DNA from: Eutreptiella sp. 'Long Island Sound 2002'
Lineage: Eukaryota; Euglenozoa; Euglenophyceae; Eutreptiales; Eutreptiaceae
Assembly (NCBI GenBank): GCA_964036045.1
Contig: OZ038397.1
Coordinates: forward strand, 23,693,342 to 23,757,341
Length of the DNA: 64,000 nt
Direction of reading: 5' to 3'
Position 1 is the first letter of the stretch, and every line of letters begins with the position of its first letter. The position numbers and the translations under genes were made by a program. Positions 42,024 through 52,110 of the stretch are shown here, piece by piece. The notes under the pieces are model-generated. The model was not told where the DNA came from, searched no databases, and saw only the letters and a list, made by a program, of their open reading frames with translations.

Positions 42024-42087
42024 GCAATGGACACCCCATCGCAGCGGGGGCCTTGACCGGCCCCCGCTGCGATGGGGTGTCCATTGC
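42024..42087. repeat. Perfect inverted repeat: 29-bp arms, 6-nt loop, next to the satellite edge
   Basis: The left arm 42024-42052 begins GCAATGGACACC and ends GCGGGGGCC. The right arm 42059-42087 begins GGCCCCCGC and ends GGTGTCCATTGC. They are exact reverse complements over 29 bp, separated by TTGACC at 42053-42058. The stem has about 19 G:C pairs, so it could extrude as a cruciform or fold in RNA. It lies 21 bp from the last satellite unit. It is not followed by a T-run, so it does not look like a terminator. Confidence 0.95.
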
Positions 42088-42235
42088 CCCTGTGCAATGT
42101 GCCCATTGGGGCTGCGGGTTGCGATCGCCGAGGGCCTGCGTCGGTGCTGTGCGGAGCCCCGGCCGGTGCGTCGCCTGCCACGTCCGCCCACCGCCCCCGT
42201 CCCGCGCCGCGCACTCCGTCCCGCCGCGGGCGCAC

Positions 42236-42383
42236 CTCCTCAACTGCTCCCTTTTGGGCTGCATCATCATCAGCTGCACGATGTGCCCCGCGTACGTGGC
42301 AGAGAACTTGTTGGTGAGCGCCGCCTGTTCCTTCGAAATGGGGTTGGGCTCTTTCAGGCGGTAGATGCTTCCGCTGGGGGCCC
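42236..42383 (-). CDS. Candidate internal exon of an unidentified protein (minus strand)
   Basis: On the minus strand, CCATCCCTGTCAG precedes an open stretch of about 49 codons that closes at GAG followed by GTGCGC, giving plausible AG acceptor and GT donor signals and a 148-bp exon in split phase. The peptide starts near GAPSGSIYRLKEPNP and includes ISKEQAALTNKFSATYAG and HIVQLMMMQPKREQLRR. This is a mixed, helix-compatible composition unlike the low-complexity translation around it. I do not recognise the family. No flanking exon of the same gene is evident except possibly 43371-43556 on the same strand, which lies upstream in that orientation. It could be a relic or an intact exon of a gene cut by repeat expansion. 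Confidence 0.45.
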
Positions 42384-43188
42384 CTGACAGGGATGGGGGG
42401 GGGGAGAGGGCACTCGGCGGCCGTCGGGGCTGGGGCGGTGGGGTAAGGGCTGGGCAGGGGGTGCCGGGCCGGGGAGGGCAGGGGCATCGAGGCTGGGAAC
42501 GGGTGTGAGGGCTGGGCAGGAGCGCGGGGGCCGGGGGTGTGCAGGGCCCTGCCCGTCGCTGTGCCTGGACCAGTGCCTGGGCTCCTGGGCTGTGCTTAAC
42601 GGGAGGAGGGGAGTGGGGGGGAAGGGGGGCGGGGTCTGGGACCCAAAACTTTGTACACCAAAAGTGGCCCGACCAGATTTTCCCGATGGTACGTTTCGTG
42701 TTTTCCGAAGATGGTCCCTTTGGTCTAGAGGGGGGGGGGGGAAGGGGTCCTTGCGGAAAAAACAAAATGAAGCACCGGCCTGCGGGGCTCTTCACCCCAC
42801 GCCCCCGTGTCCGGCGATCGCCAAGACCCTCCAAAATTACGGTCCAACCACCGATGGATCGTTGGGTACAGCGCTCGTTGTGCACGTGACCATGCGCTCG
42901 CGACCCCCCGGCCGGGCGCCGGCAGAACGCCCGCCATGGCCCACACGGGAGGCCCTGCCACCCACACAAGATCGCCATCGTTGCGTTCATCGGGGCCCAA
43001 CGCACACCGCCCCAGCCCCTCATCACCGCGGTCCTTCGGCCCAAACCTCGTCCCCTGAACCTCAGGACCCAAGTCAACGTGAGTACACCACAAAACACGG
43101 CCCGACGACCGAGTGCGCGTTGGACACGGAGGGGCAGGGGGTGCCGTATGAAAAAAAAAACAAACTCGGAGTGTCCAATACGCCCTAT

Positions 43189-43251
43189 GATGGCGGCCGG
43201 TGGGTACCCGATGGCGGTTGGTGTGTAACCGATGGCGGTTGGTGGGTAACC
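43189..43251. repeat. Three tandem copies of a 21-bp unit
   Basis: Copies at 43189-43209, 43210-43230 and 43231-43251 share GATGGCGG, then TTGGTG or CCGGTG, then GGTAACC, GTGTAACC or GGTACCC endings. The first copy differs from the third at three positions. The 21-bp length preserves reading frame (minus-strand motif GYPPTAI), but there is no independent sign that it is translated. Confidence 0.85.
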
Positions 43252-43370
43252 ACCAAACATCCGAGAGTGGATGCCATGGTAAAAAAAAAAGGGTGAGCGT
43301 CCTTATGGCACCCCCTGCGGAGGGGGATCGCGCCCCGGCCCCCGCGGGACAACGCCGGAATGCAGGGCAC

Positions 43371-43556
43371 ACCGTCCACCAGCAGAACTTTGACGGACCG
43401 ATGGTCGTTGTCGCTGCAGATCACCGAGACGCCGGGGCGGTAGTTGGCGCTCATGGCGGTGGTGAACAGCTCCCCAGTCCGGTCGTCGGGTTGAGGCACG
43501 ACCTGCAGCAGAAGGCACCGTCCGTGCGGCCTCGGGATGACGGGCAGCAGGTGCAA
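43371..43556 (-). CDS. Candidate exon of an unidentified protein (minus strand)
   Basis: The minus strand reads an open stretch of 62 codons from LHLLPVIPRPHGRCLLLQVV through PQPDDRTGELFTTAM and ANYRPGVSVICSDNDHRS to VKVLLVDG. It alternates hydrophobic and charged residues like a beta-rich folded domain, and synonymous positions are GC-rich. A possible donor follows at GACG then GTGTGC near 43372. Upstream, ACGCAG near 43585 is a possible acceptor followed by a short Pro-Trp run. I do not recognise the family. The frame stays open past the proposed donor to about 43185, so the 3' edge is uncertain. It may belong to the same gene as 42236-42383. Confidence 0.45.
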
Positions 43557-43639
43557 GGCGTGGGGCCAGGGCCAGGGCCAGGGCTGCGTTTGGAAGGATC
43601 AGAGGGGGTGGGGTCTGAGGTGGGGGAGTGGACCCTCCT

Positions 43640-43835
43640 CAGTACCAAGGAGCCTACCAAAGCTGCTGCTCACGAGGCGGAGGTGCATGACGCAGCGAGA
43701 AAAATTGGTCAAGAATCTGAGGCACCCTCTGACAGAGGGAACATGGCACTGTACAGAACCTCATATCCGGACAATATGTTCTCACTGCTGGACGACTGCA
43801 TTAAAGCAGAAAGCGAAATGAGCTCAGCTCAATGA
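43640..43835. other. Low-repeat segment with ambiguous coding potential on either strand
   Basis: This is the least GC-rich part of the island and directly abuts the pentamer array. On the plus strand it can be read as the end of an open frame with NMALYRTSYPDNMFSLLD and a TGA stop at 43833-43835. On the minus strand a TTTAATGCAG acceptor-like signal is followed by SENILSGYEVLYSAMFPL and a TGA stop after SEGASDS. Only one reading at most is likely to be real and I cannot choose between them. No homology is recognised. Confidence 0.3.
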
Positions 43836-46800
43836 CAGCACAACAGAGCACCGCACCGCAGAGCACCGCACTGCACAGCACAGCACAGCACAGCACAACA
43901 CGACACAGCACAGCAGAGCACAGCACAGCACAGCACAGCACAGCACAGCACCGCACAGCACAGCACAGCAGAGCACAGCACAGCACAACACGACACAGCA
44001 CAGCACAGCACAACACGACACAGCACAACACAGCACAACACAGCACAGCACAACACAGCAGAGCACAACACGACACAGCACAGCACAGCAGAGCACAACA
44101 CGACACAGCACAGCACAGCACAACACGACACAGCACAGCACAGCACAGCACAGCACAACACAGCACAGCAAAACACGACACAGCACAGCACAGCACAGCA
44201 CAGCACAGCACAACACAGCACAGCACAACACGACACAGCAGAGCACAACACAGCACAGCACGGCACAGCACAGGGCAACACAACACAGCACAGCAGAGCA
44301 CAGCACAACACAACACAGCACCGCACAGCACAGCACAGCACAGCACAACACGACACAGCACAGCACAGCAGAGCACAGCACAGCACAGCACAACACGACA
44401 CAGCACAGCACAGCAGAGCACAACACAAAACAACACAGCACCGCACAGCACAGCACAGCAGAGCACAGCACAGCACAGCACAACACAGCAGAGCATAACA
44501 CGACACAGCACAGCACAGCACAGCACAACACAGCACAGCACAGCACAACACAACACAGCACAACACCACACAGCACAGCACAACACAGCACAACACAGCA
44601 CAGCACAGCACAACACAGCACAGCACAACACGACAGAACACGACACAGCACAACACAGCACAACACCGCACAGCACAACACGACACAGCACAGGACAACA
44701 CAACACAGCACAGCACAGCACAACACAGCACAGCACAACACGACACAGCACAGCACAGCACAACACAGCACAGCACAGCACAGCACAACACAGCACAGCA
44801 CAGCACAGCACAGCACAACACAGCACAGCACAACACAGCACAGCACAGCACAGCACAGCACAGCACAGCAGAGCACAGCACAGCACAACACGACACAGCA
44901 CAGCACAGGACAACACGACACAGCACAACACAGCACAACACAGCACAGCACAGCACAGCAGAGCACAACACGACACAGCACAGCACAGCACAACACGACA
45001 CAGCACAGCACAGCACAGCACAGCACAACACAGCACAGCACAACACGACACAGCACAGCACAGCACAGTACAGCACAACACAGCACAGCACAACACGACA
45101 CAGCACAGCACAACACAGCACAGCACAACACAGCACAGCACAGCACAGCACAGCACAGCACAGCACCGCACAGCACAGCACCGCACAGCACGGCACAGCA
45201 CAGCGCAACACGACACAGCACAGCAGAGCACAGCACAACACAACACAGCACCGCACAGCACAGCACAGCACAGCACAGCACGACACGACACAGCACAGCA
45301 CAGCAGAGCACAGCACAGCACAGCACAACACGACACAGCACAGCACAGCAGAGCACAACACAAAACAACACAGCACCGCACAGCACAGCACAGCAGAGCA
45401 CAGCACAACACGACACAGCACAGCACAGCACAACACGACACAGCACAGCACAGCACAGCACAGCACAGCAGAGCACAGCACAACACAGCACAGCACAGCA
45501 CAACACAGCAGAGCACAACACGACACGACACAGCACAGCACAGCACAGAACAACACAGCACAGCACAGCACAGCACAGCACAGCACAGCACGACACAGGA
45601 CAGCACAGCACAGCAGAGCACAACACAGCACAGCACAGCACAGCACAGCACAACACGACACAGCACAACACAGCACAGCACAGCACAACACAGCACAGCA
45701 CAACACGACACAGCACAGCACAGCACAGCACAGCACAGCACAACACAGCACAACACAACACAGCACAGCACAACACAACACAGCGGAGCACAACACAACA
45801 CAGCACAGCACAGCACAGCACAGCACAACACGACACAGCACAGCACAGCACAGCACCGCACAGCACGACACAGCACAGCACAGCACAGCACAACACAGCA
45901 CAGCACAACACAACACAGCAGAGCACAACACGACACAGCACAGCACAGCAGAGCACAACACAACACAGCACAGCACAGCACAGCACAGCACAACACGACA
46001 CAGCACAGCACAGCACAGCACCGCACAGCACGACACAGCACAGCACAGCACAGCACAACACAGCACAGCACAACACAACACAGCAGAGCACAACACGACA
46101 CAGCACAGCACAGCAGAGCACAGCACAACACAGCACAGCACAGCACAACACAGCAGAGCACAACACGACACGACACAGCACAGCACAGCACAGAACAACA
46201 CAGCACAGCACAGCACAGCACAACACAACACAGCACAGCACAGCACAGCACAGCACAGCACAACACAACACAGCACAGCACAGCACAGCACAGCACAACA
46301 CAGCACAGCACAGCACAGCACCGCACAGCACGACACAGCACAGCACAGCACAGCACAACACAGCACAGCACAACACAACACAGCAGAGCACAACACGACA
46401 CAGCACAGCACAGCAGAGCACAGCACAACACAGCACAGCACAACACAGCACAGCACAACACGACACAGCACAGCACAGCACAACACAGCACAGCACAACA
46501 CAACACAACACAGCACAACACCACACAGCACAGCACAGCACAGCACAACACAGCACAACACGACACAGCACAGCACAGCACAACACCGCACCGCACAGCA
46601 CAGCACAGCACAGCACAGCACAGCACAACACAGCAGAGCATAACACGACACAGCACAGCACAGCACAGCACAACACAGCACAGCACAGCACAACACAGCA
46701 GAGCACAACACGACACAGCACAGCACAACACAGCACAACACAGCACAGCACAACACAGCACAGCACAACACGACACAGCACAGCACAGCACAACACAGCA

Positions 46801-49173
46801 CAGCACAGCACAACACAACACAGCACAACACCACACAGCACAGCACAACACAGCACAACACAGCACAGCACAGCACAACACAGCACAGCACAACACGACA
46901 CAACACGACACAGCACAACACGACACAACACAGCACAACACCGCACAGCACAACACGACACAGCACAGCAGAGCACAGCACAACACAGCACAGCACAACA
47001 CAGCACAGCACAACACGACACAGCACAGCACAGCACAACACAGCACAGCACAGCACAACACAACACAGCACAACACCACACAGCACAGCACAGCACAGCA
47101 CAACACAGCACAACACGACACAGCACAGCACAGCACAACACAGCACAGCACAGCACAACACAAATCAGCACAACACCACACAGCACAGCACAGCACAGCA
47201 CAACACAGCACAACACCGCACCGCACAGCACAGCACAGCACAGCACAGCACAGCACAACACAGCAGAGCATAACACGACACAGCACAGCACAGCACAGCA
47301 CAACACAGCACAGCACAGCACAACACAGCAGAGCACAACACGACACAGCACAGCACAACACAGCACAACACAGCACAGCACAGCACAACACAGCACAGCA
47401 CAACACGACACAGCACAGCACAGCACAACACAGCACAGCACAGCACAACACAACACAGCACAACACCACACAGCACAGCACAACACAGCACAACACAGCA
47501 CAGCACAGCACAACACAGCACAGCACAACACGACACAACACGACACAGCACAACACGACACAACACAGCACAACACCGCACAGCACAACACGACACAGCA
47601 CAGCACAACACAACACAGCACAGCACAGCACAACACAGCACAGCACAACACGACACAGCACAGCACAGCACAACACAGCACAGCACAGCACAGCACAACA
47701 CAGCACAGCACAGCACAGCACAGCACAGCACAACACAGCACAGCACAACACAGCACAGCACAACACAGCACAGCACAGCACAGCACAGCAGAGCAGAGCA
47801 CAGCACAACACGACACAGCACAGCACAGGACAACACGACACAGCACAACACAGCACAACACAGCACAGCACAGCACAGCAGAGCACAACACGACACAGCA
47901 CAGCACAGCAGAGCACAACACGACACAGCACAGCACAGCACAACACGACACAGCACAGCACAGCACAGCACAGCACAACACAGCACAGCACAACACGACA
48001 CAGCACAGCACAGCACAGCACAGCACAACACAGCACAGCACAACACGACACAGCACAGCACAACACAGCACAGCACGGCACAGCACAGCGCAACACGACA
48101 CAGCACAGCAGAGCACAGCACAACACAACACAGCACCGCACAGCACAGCACAGCACAGCACAGCACAACACGACACAGCACAGCACAGCAGAGCACAGCA
48201 CAGCACAGCACAACACGACACAGCACAGCACAGCACAACACGACACAGCACAGCACAGCACAGCACAGCACAGCAGAGCACAGCACAACACAGCACAGCA
48301 CAGCACAACACAGCAGAGCACAACACGACACGACACAGCACAGCACAGCACAGAACAACACAGCACAGCACAGCACAGCACAGCACAGCACAGCACAGCA
48401 CAGGACAGCACAGCACAGCAGAGCACAACACGACACAGCACAGCACAGCACAGCACAACACAGCACAACACAACACAGCACAGCACAGCACAGCACAGCA
48501 CAACACAACACAGCACAGCACAGCACAGCACAGCACAACACGACACAGCACAGCACAGCACAGCACCGCACAGCACGACACAGCACAGCACAGCACAGCA
48601 CAACACAGCACAGCACAACACAACACAGCAGAGCACAACACGACACAGCACAGCACAGCAGAGCACAGCACAACACAGCACAGCACAACACAGCACAGCA
48701 CAACACGACACAGCACAGCACAGCACAACACAGCACAGCACAGCACAACACAACACAGCACAACACCACACAGCACAGCACAACACAGCACAACACAGCA
48801 CAGCACAGCACAACACAGCACAGCACAACACGACACAACACGACACAGCACAACACGACACAACACAGCACAACACCGCACAGCACAACACGACACAGCA
48901 CAGCACAGCACAACACAGCACAGCACAGCACAGCACAACACAGCACAACACAGCACAGCACAGCAAAACACAGCACAGCACAACACGACACAGCACAGCA
49001 CAGCACAACACAGCACAGCACAGCACAGCACAGCACCGCACAGCACCGACAGCACCGCACCGCACAGCACAGCACCGCAGAACACGACACAGCACAGCAC
49101 AGCACAGCACAGCACAGCACAACACAGCACAGCACAGCACAACACGACACAGCACAACACAGCACAGACAGCA
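43836..49173. repeat. Pentamer array 1 (CAGCA with CAACA, CGACA, CCGCA variants), about 1,070 units
   Basis: The plus strand is a continuous run of 5-bp units. CAGCA is commonest, CAACA frequent, and CGACA almost always follows CAACA. GAGCA, CCGCA and CGGCA occur more rarely. The plus strand contains almost no T: reading through, I found about five, near 44496, 45069, 46641, 47165 and 47271. Since every stop codon begins with T, all plus frames stay open (QHSTAQHNTA-type translation). The minus strand has almost no A and therefore also lacks stops (LCCAVLCCVV-type translation). The kilobase-long frames here are therefore not evidence of genes. Near 49047 the register is broken by a CACCGACAGCACCGC string that recurs in array 2 near 52849. 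Confidence 0.97.
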
Positions 49174-51526
49174 GCCTGGGGCAGTGCATTGCAGGAGTTC
49201 CACTGCCCACTGCCCCAGGGCAGTGAGGCAGTGCATTGCAGGAGTTGGAGTTGCACTGCCCACTGCCCCCAGGCAGCGAGGCAGTGCATTGCAGGAGTTG
49301 CACTGCCCACTGCCCCCAGGCAGTGCGGCAGTGCATTGCGCGAGTTTCACTGCCCACTGCCCCAGGGCAGTGAGGCGGTGCATTGCAGGAGTTGCGCTGC
49401 CCCTGCCCCCAGGCAGTGAGGCAGTGCATTGCAGGAGTTGCACTGCCCACTGCCCCCAGGCAGTGAGGCAGTGCATTGCAGGAGTTCCGCTGCCCACTGC
49501 CCCAGGGCAGTGAGGCAGTGCATTGCAGGAGTTGCACTGCCCACTGCCCCCAGGCAGCGGGGCAGTGCATTGCAGGAGTTCCACTGCCCACTGCCCCCAG
49601 GCAGTGAGGCAGTGCATTGCAGGAGTTGCACTGTCCACTGCCCCCAGGGCAGTGAGGCAGTGCAATGCAGGAGTTGCACTGCCCGCTGCCCCCAGGCAGT
49701 GAGGCAGTGCATTGCAGGAGTTCCACTGCCCACTGCCCCCAGGCAGTGAGGCAGTGCATTGCAGGAGTTGCACTGCCCACTGCCCCCAGGCAGTGAGGCA
49801 GTGCATTGCAGGAGTTCCACTGCCCACTGCCCCCAGAGCAGTGAGGCAGTGCATTGCAGGAGTTGCACTGCCCACTGCCCCCAGGCAGTGAGGCCGTGCA
49901 TTGTAGAAGTTGCACTGCCCACTGCCCGCAGGCAGTGAGGCAGTGCATTGCAGGAGTTGCACTGCCCACTGCCCCCAGGCAGTGCGGCAGTGTATTGCAG
50001 GAGATGCACTGCCCACTGACCCAGGGCAGTGAGGCAGTGCATTGCACAGGTTGCACTGTCCGCTGCCCCCAGGCAGTGAGGCAGTGCATTGCAAGAGTTC
50101 CACTGCCCACTGCCCCAGGGCAGTGAGGTAGTGCATTGCAGGAGTTCCACTGCCCACTGCTCTAGGACACCGAGGCAGTGCAATGCAGGAGTTGCACTGT
50201 CCACTGCCCCCAAGCAGTGGGGTAGTGCATTGCCGGAGTTCCACTGCCCACTGCCCCCAGGCAGTGAGGCAGTGCATTGCAGGAGGTCCACTGCCCACTG
50301 CCCCAGTGCAGTGAGGCAGTGCATTGCAGAGGTTGCACTGCCTACTGCCCCAGGGCAGTGAGGCAGTGCATTGCAGGAGTTCCACTGCCCACTGCCCCCA
50401 GGCAGTGAGACAGTGCATTGCAGGAGTTGCACTGCCCACTGCCTCCAGGCAGTGAGGCAGTGCATTGCAGGAGTTCCACTGCCCACTGCCCCCGGGCAGT
50501 GAGGCAGTGCATTGCCGAAGTTGCACTGTCCACTGCCCCCAGGCAGCGAGGCAGTGCATTGCAGGAGTTCCACTGCCAACTGCCCCAGGGCAGTGAGGCA
50601 GTGCATTGCAGAAGTTGCACTGCCCACTACCCCCAGGCAGCGAGGCAGTGCATTGCAGGAGTTGCACTGCCCACTGCCCCCAGGCAGTGAGGCAGTGCAT
50701 TGCAGGAGTTGCAATGCCCACTGCCCCCAGGCAGTGAGGCAGTGCGTTGCAGGAGTAGCACTGCCCACTGCCCCCAAGGCGGTGAGGCCGTGCATTGCAG
50801 GGGTTCCACTGCCCACTGCGCCCAGGCAGTGAGGTAGTGCATTGCAGGAGTTGCACTGCCCACTGCCCCGGGGCAGTGAGACAGTGCATTGCAGGAGTTG
50901 CACTGTCCACTGCCCCCAGGCAGTGGGGCAGTGCATTGCAGAAGTTCCACTGCCCACTGCCCCAGGGCAGTGAGACAGTGCATTGCAGGAGTTGCACTGT
51001 CCACTGCCCCCAGGCAGTGAGGCAGTGCATTGCAGGAGTTCCACTGCCCACTGCCCCAGGGCAGTGAGGCAGTGTATTGCAGGAGTTGCGCCGTCCACTG
51101 CCCCCAGGCAGTGAGGCGGTGCATTGTGAGAGTTGCGCCGTCCACTGCCCCAGGGCAGTGAGGCGGTGCATTGCAGGAGTTGCACAGCCCACTGCCCCAG
51201 GGCAGTGAGGCAGTGCATTGCAGGAGTTGCACTGCCCACTGCTCCCAGGCAGTGAGGCCGTGCATTGCAGGAGTTGCACCGCCCACTGCCCCAGGGCAGT
51301 GAGGCAGTGGATTGCAGGAGTTGCACTGCCCACTGCCCCAGGGCAGTGAGGCCGTGCATTGTAGAAGTTGCACCGCCCACTGCCCCCAGGCGGTGAGGCG
51401 GTGCATTGCAGGAGTTGCACTGTCCACTGCCCTCGGGCAGTGAGGCAGTGCATTGCAGGAGTTGCACTGCCCGCCGCTCCCAGGCAATGCGGCAGTGCGT
51501 TGCAGGAGTTGCACTGTCTACTGCCC
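49174..51526. repeat. 47-bp minisatellite array A, about 50 units
   Basis: The unit runs GGCAGTGAGGCAGTGCA, then TTGCAGGAGT, then TGCACTGCCCACTGCC, then CCCA, 47 bp in total. The first and third parts are near-perfect reverse complements, so each unit can form a hairpin of about 16 bp with one bulged A and a 10-nt loop. Two forms alternate irregularly: GTTGCACTG versus GTTCCACTG, and GCCCCCAGG versus GCCCCAGGG. Length is nearly constant, with occasional inserts such as TTGGAGT near 49244. Translations of the 141-bp period (MQELHCPLPPGSEAVHCRS) are repeat artefacts. Confidence 0.95.
50085..50260. repeat. Junction-type block of the 47-bp array without a 94-bp array
   Basis: This stretch contains the distinctive units that elsewhere directly precede each 94-bp array: GCAAGAGTTCC, TGAGGTAGTGC, CTGCTCTAGGACAC (CTGCTCTGGGACAG elsewhere) and CCCCAAGCAGTGGGG. 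Here the run simply continues into another ordinary 47-bp unit at CCACTGCCCACTG. It therefore looks like the uninterrupted form of the site. Confidence 0.7.
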
Positions 51527-51943
51527 GAGACACAGCCCGAGACGGCGCCCCACCTGTGGGCCGCCTCGGCTCAATCGCACGAGTGGGGGCCAGCCCGCCG
51601 GCGCCTCGCAGCGTGGCTCGACCAGAAGGTGGGGCCACGGGCGGCCCCAGTGCGTCACCAGCTGTGGGAACCGACTGTGCTGGAGCAGTGGGCGGCAGCC
51701 CTGCGGACCCCCTCCATGCAGCTGGCCCACCTGGAGTGTACGGGGCCCCACTCGCTGGGCACGGAGTTCCTCCGCCACGTCGTGGAGGAGTCCATACGGA
51801 TCTGGTACGCCCACGCCAAGGCGCGTGCCACACTACTGAAGGCCCGCCTGGGCCCGGGCAGCACGATGGCGTGGGCGTTGCAGGAGCTGCGCCTGCACCA
51901 GCAAGCAGAAAGGGAAGGGGTGCAGCGGGAGCTCCTGGGATAA
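51527..51943 (+). CDS. Coding-like 3' fragment of an unidentified protein, 138 codons plus TAA
   Basis: Repeat homology stops at about 51526. The frame then continues through a non-repetitive, GC3-rich stretch to a TAA at 51941-51943. The last 120 residues look like a folded, mostly helical protein: EWGPARRRLAAWLDQKVGP, QLWEPTVLEQWAAALRTP, LGTEFLRHVVEESIRIWY, AHAKARATLLKARLG and a C-terminal LQELRLHQQAEREGVQRELL amphipathic helix. I recognise no family. There is no convincing start codon, because the frame runs back into the 47-bp array. This is probably a terminal exon or a truncated gene copy carried with the repeats. The most obvious acceptor-like sequence, TTGCAG near 51504, lies inside the last repeat unit. 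Confidence 0.45.
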   Translation, partial: ETQPETAPHLWAASAQSHEWGPARRRLAAWLDQKVGPRAAPVRHQLWEPTVLEQWAAALRTPSMQLAHLECTGPHSLGTEFLRHVVEESIRIWYAHAKARATLLKARLGPGSTMAWALQELRLHQQAEREGVQRELLG

Positions 51944-52005
51944 GCGCGGTCGCCAGAGGCGAACTCACCAGGTCTCCCCGACTCCCCCTCCCCCTGCCGA
52001 GGCCT
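51944..52005. other. Short unique spacer after the coding-like fragment
   Basis: These 62 bp after the TAA contain pyrimidine-rich CTCCCCGACTCCCCCTCC and no recognisable feature. The sequence does not recur before the second leader copy at 61296. Confidence 0.5.
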
Positions 52006-52110
52006 ACACACTTACGCACGGCGCGCACACAACACACACAGCCCAGCCCGTTTACCTTTACCCGTGGGTAGACATCCCGGCCTTTTGCCTTTTGGTAACA
52101 GCGCCTTCGG
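52006..52110. repeat. Leader element, copy 1 (105 bp), abutting pentamer array 2
   Basis: The sequence begins ACACACTTACGCACGGCGCG, passes through CAGCCCAGCCCGTTTACC and GGGTAGACATCCCGG, and ends GGTAACAGCGCCTTCGG right where the pentamers start. A near-identical 104-bp copy at 61296-61399 holds the same position before pentamer array 3. About five differences separate the two, including a C/T change and a one-T indel in TTTTGCC. Pentamer array 1 lacks it. Confidence 0.9.

Larger units (their letters stand above)
42004..43835. other. Unique-sequence island between the 11-bp satellite and the first pentamer array
   Basis: Tandem repetition stops at 42003 and does not resume until 43836. The island is GC-rich with long G-runs, for example ten G at 42395-42404 and twelve at 42730-42741. 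It has two runs of ten A at 43151-43160 and 43281-43290. The exon-like stretches, inverted repeat and short tandem repeat inside it are listed separately. The stretch from about 42400 to 43185 carries no feature I recognise. It has open frames on both strands, but composition alone can explain those at this GC level. Confidence 0.85.

Noticed and set aside
12-42387. Giant open frames of up to about 6,400 codons reading MRPPCALHAPS repeats
   Set aside because: The 11-bp unit has no stop in any plus frame, so all three frames are open at once and survive register shifts. There is no start context, no splice structure and no frame preference.
43079-43087. Strong splice-donor-like AACGTGAGT on the plus strand
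   Set aside because: The signal is good by itself, but there is no convincing exon before it and no matching acceptor, so it is left as chance.
42505-43296. Long overlapping open frames on both strands of the unique island
   Set aside because: Very high GC makes chance open frames common. Outside the two minus-strand exon candidates the translations are low-complexity or match the 21-bp repeat and poly-A runs.
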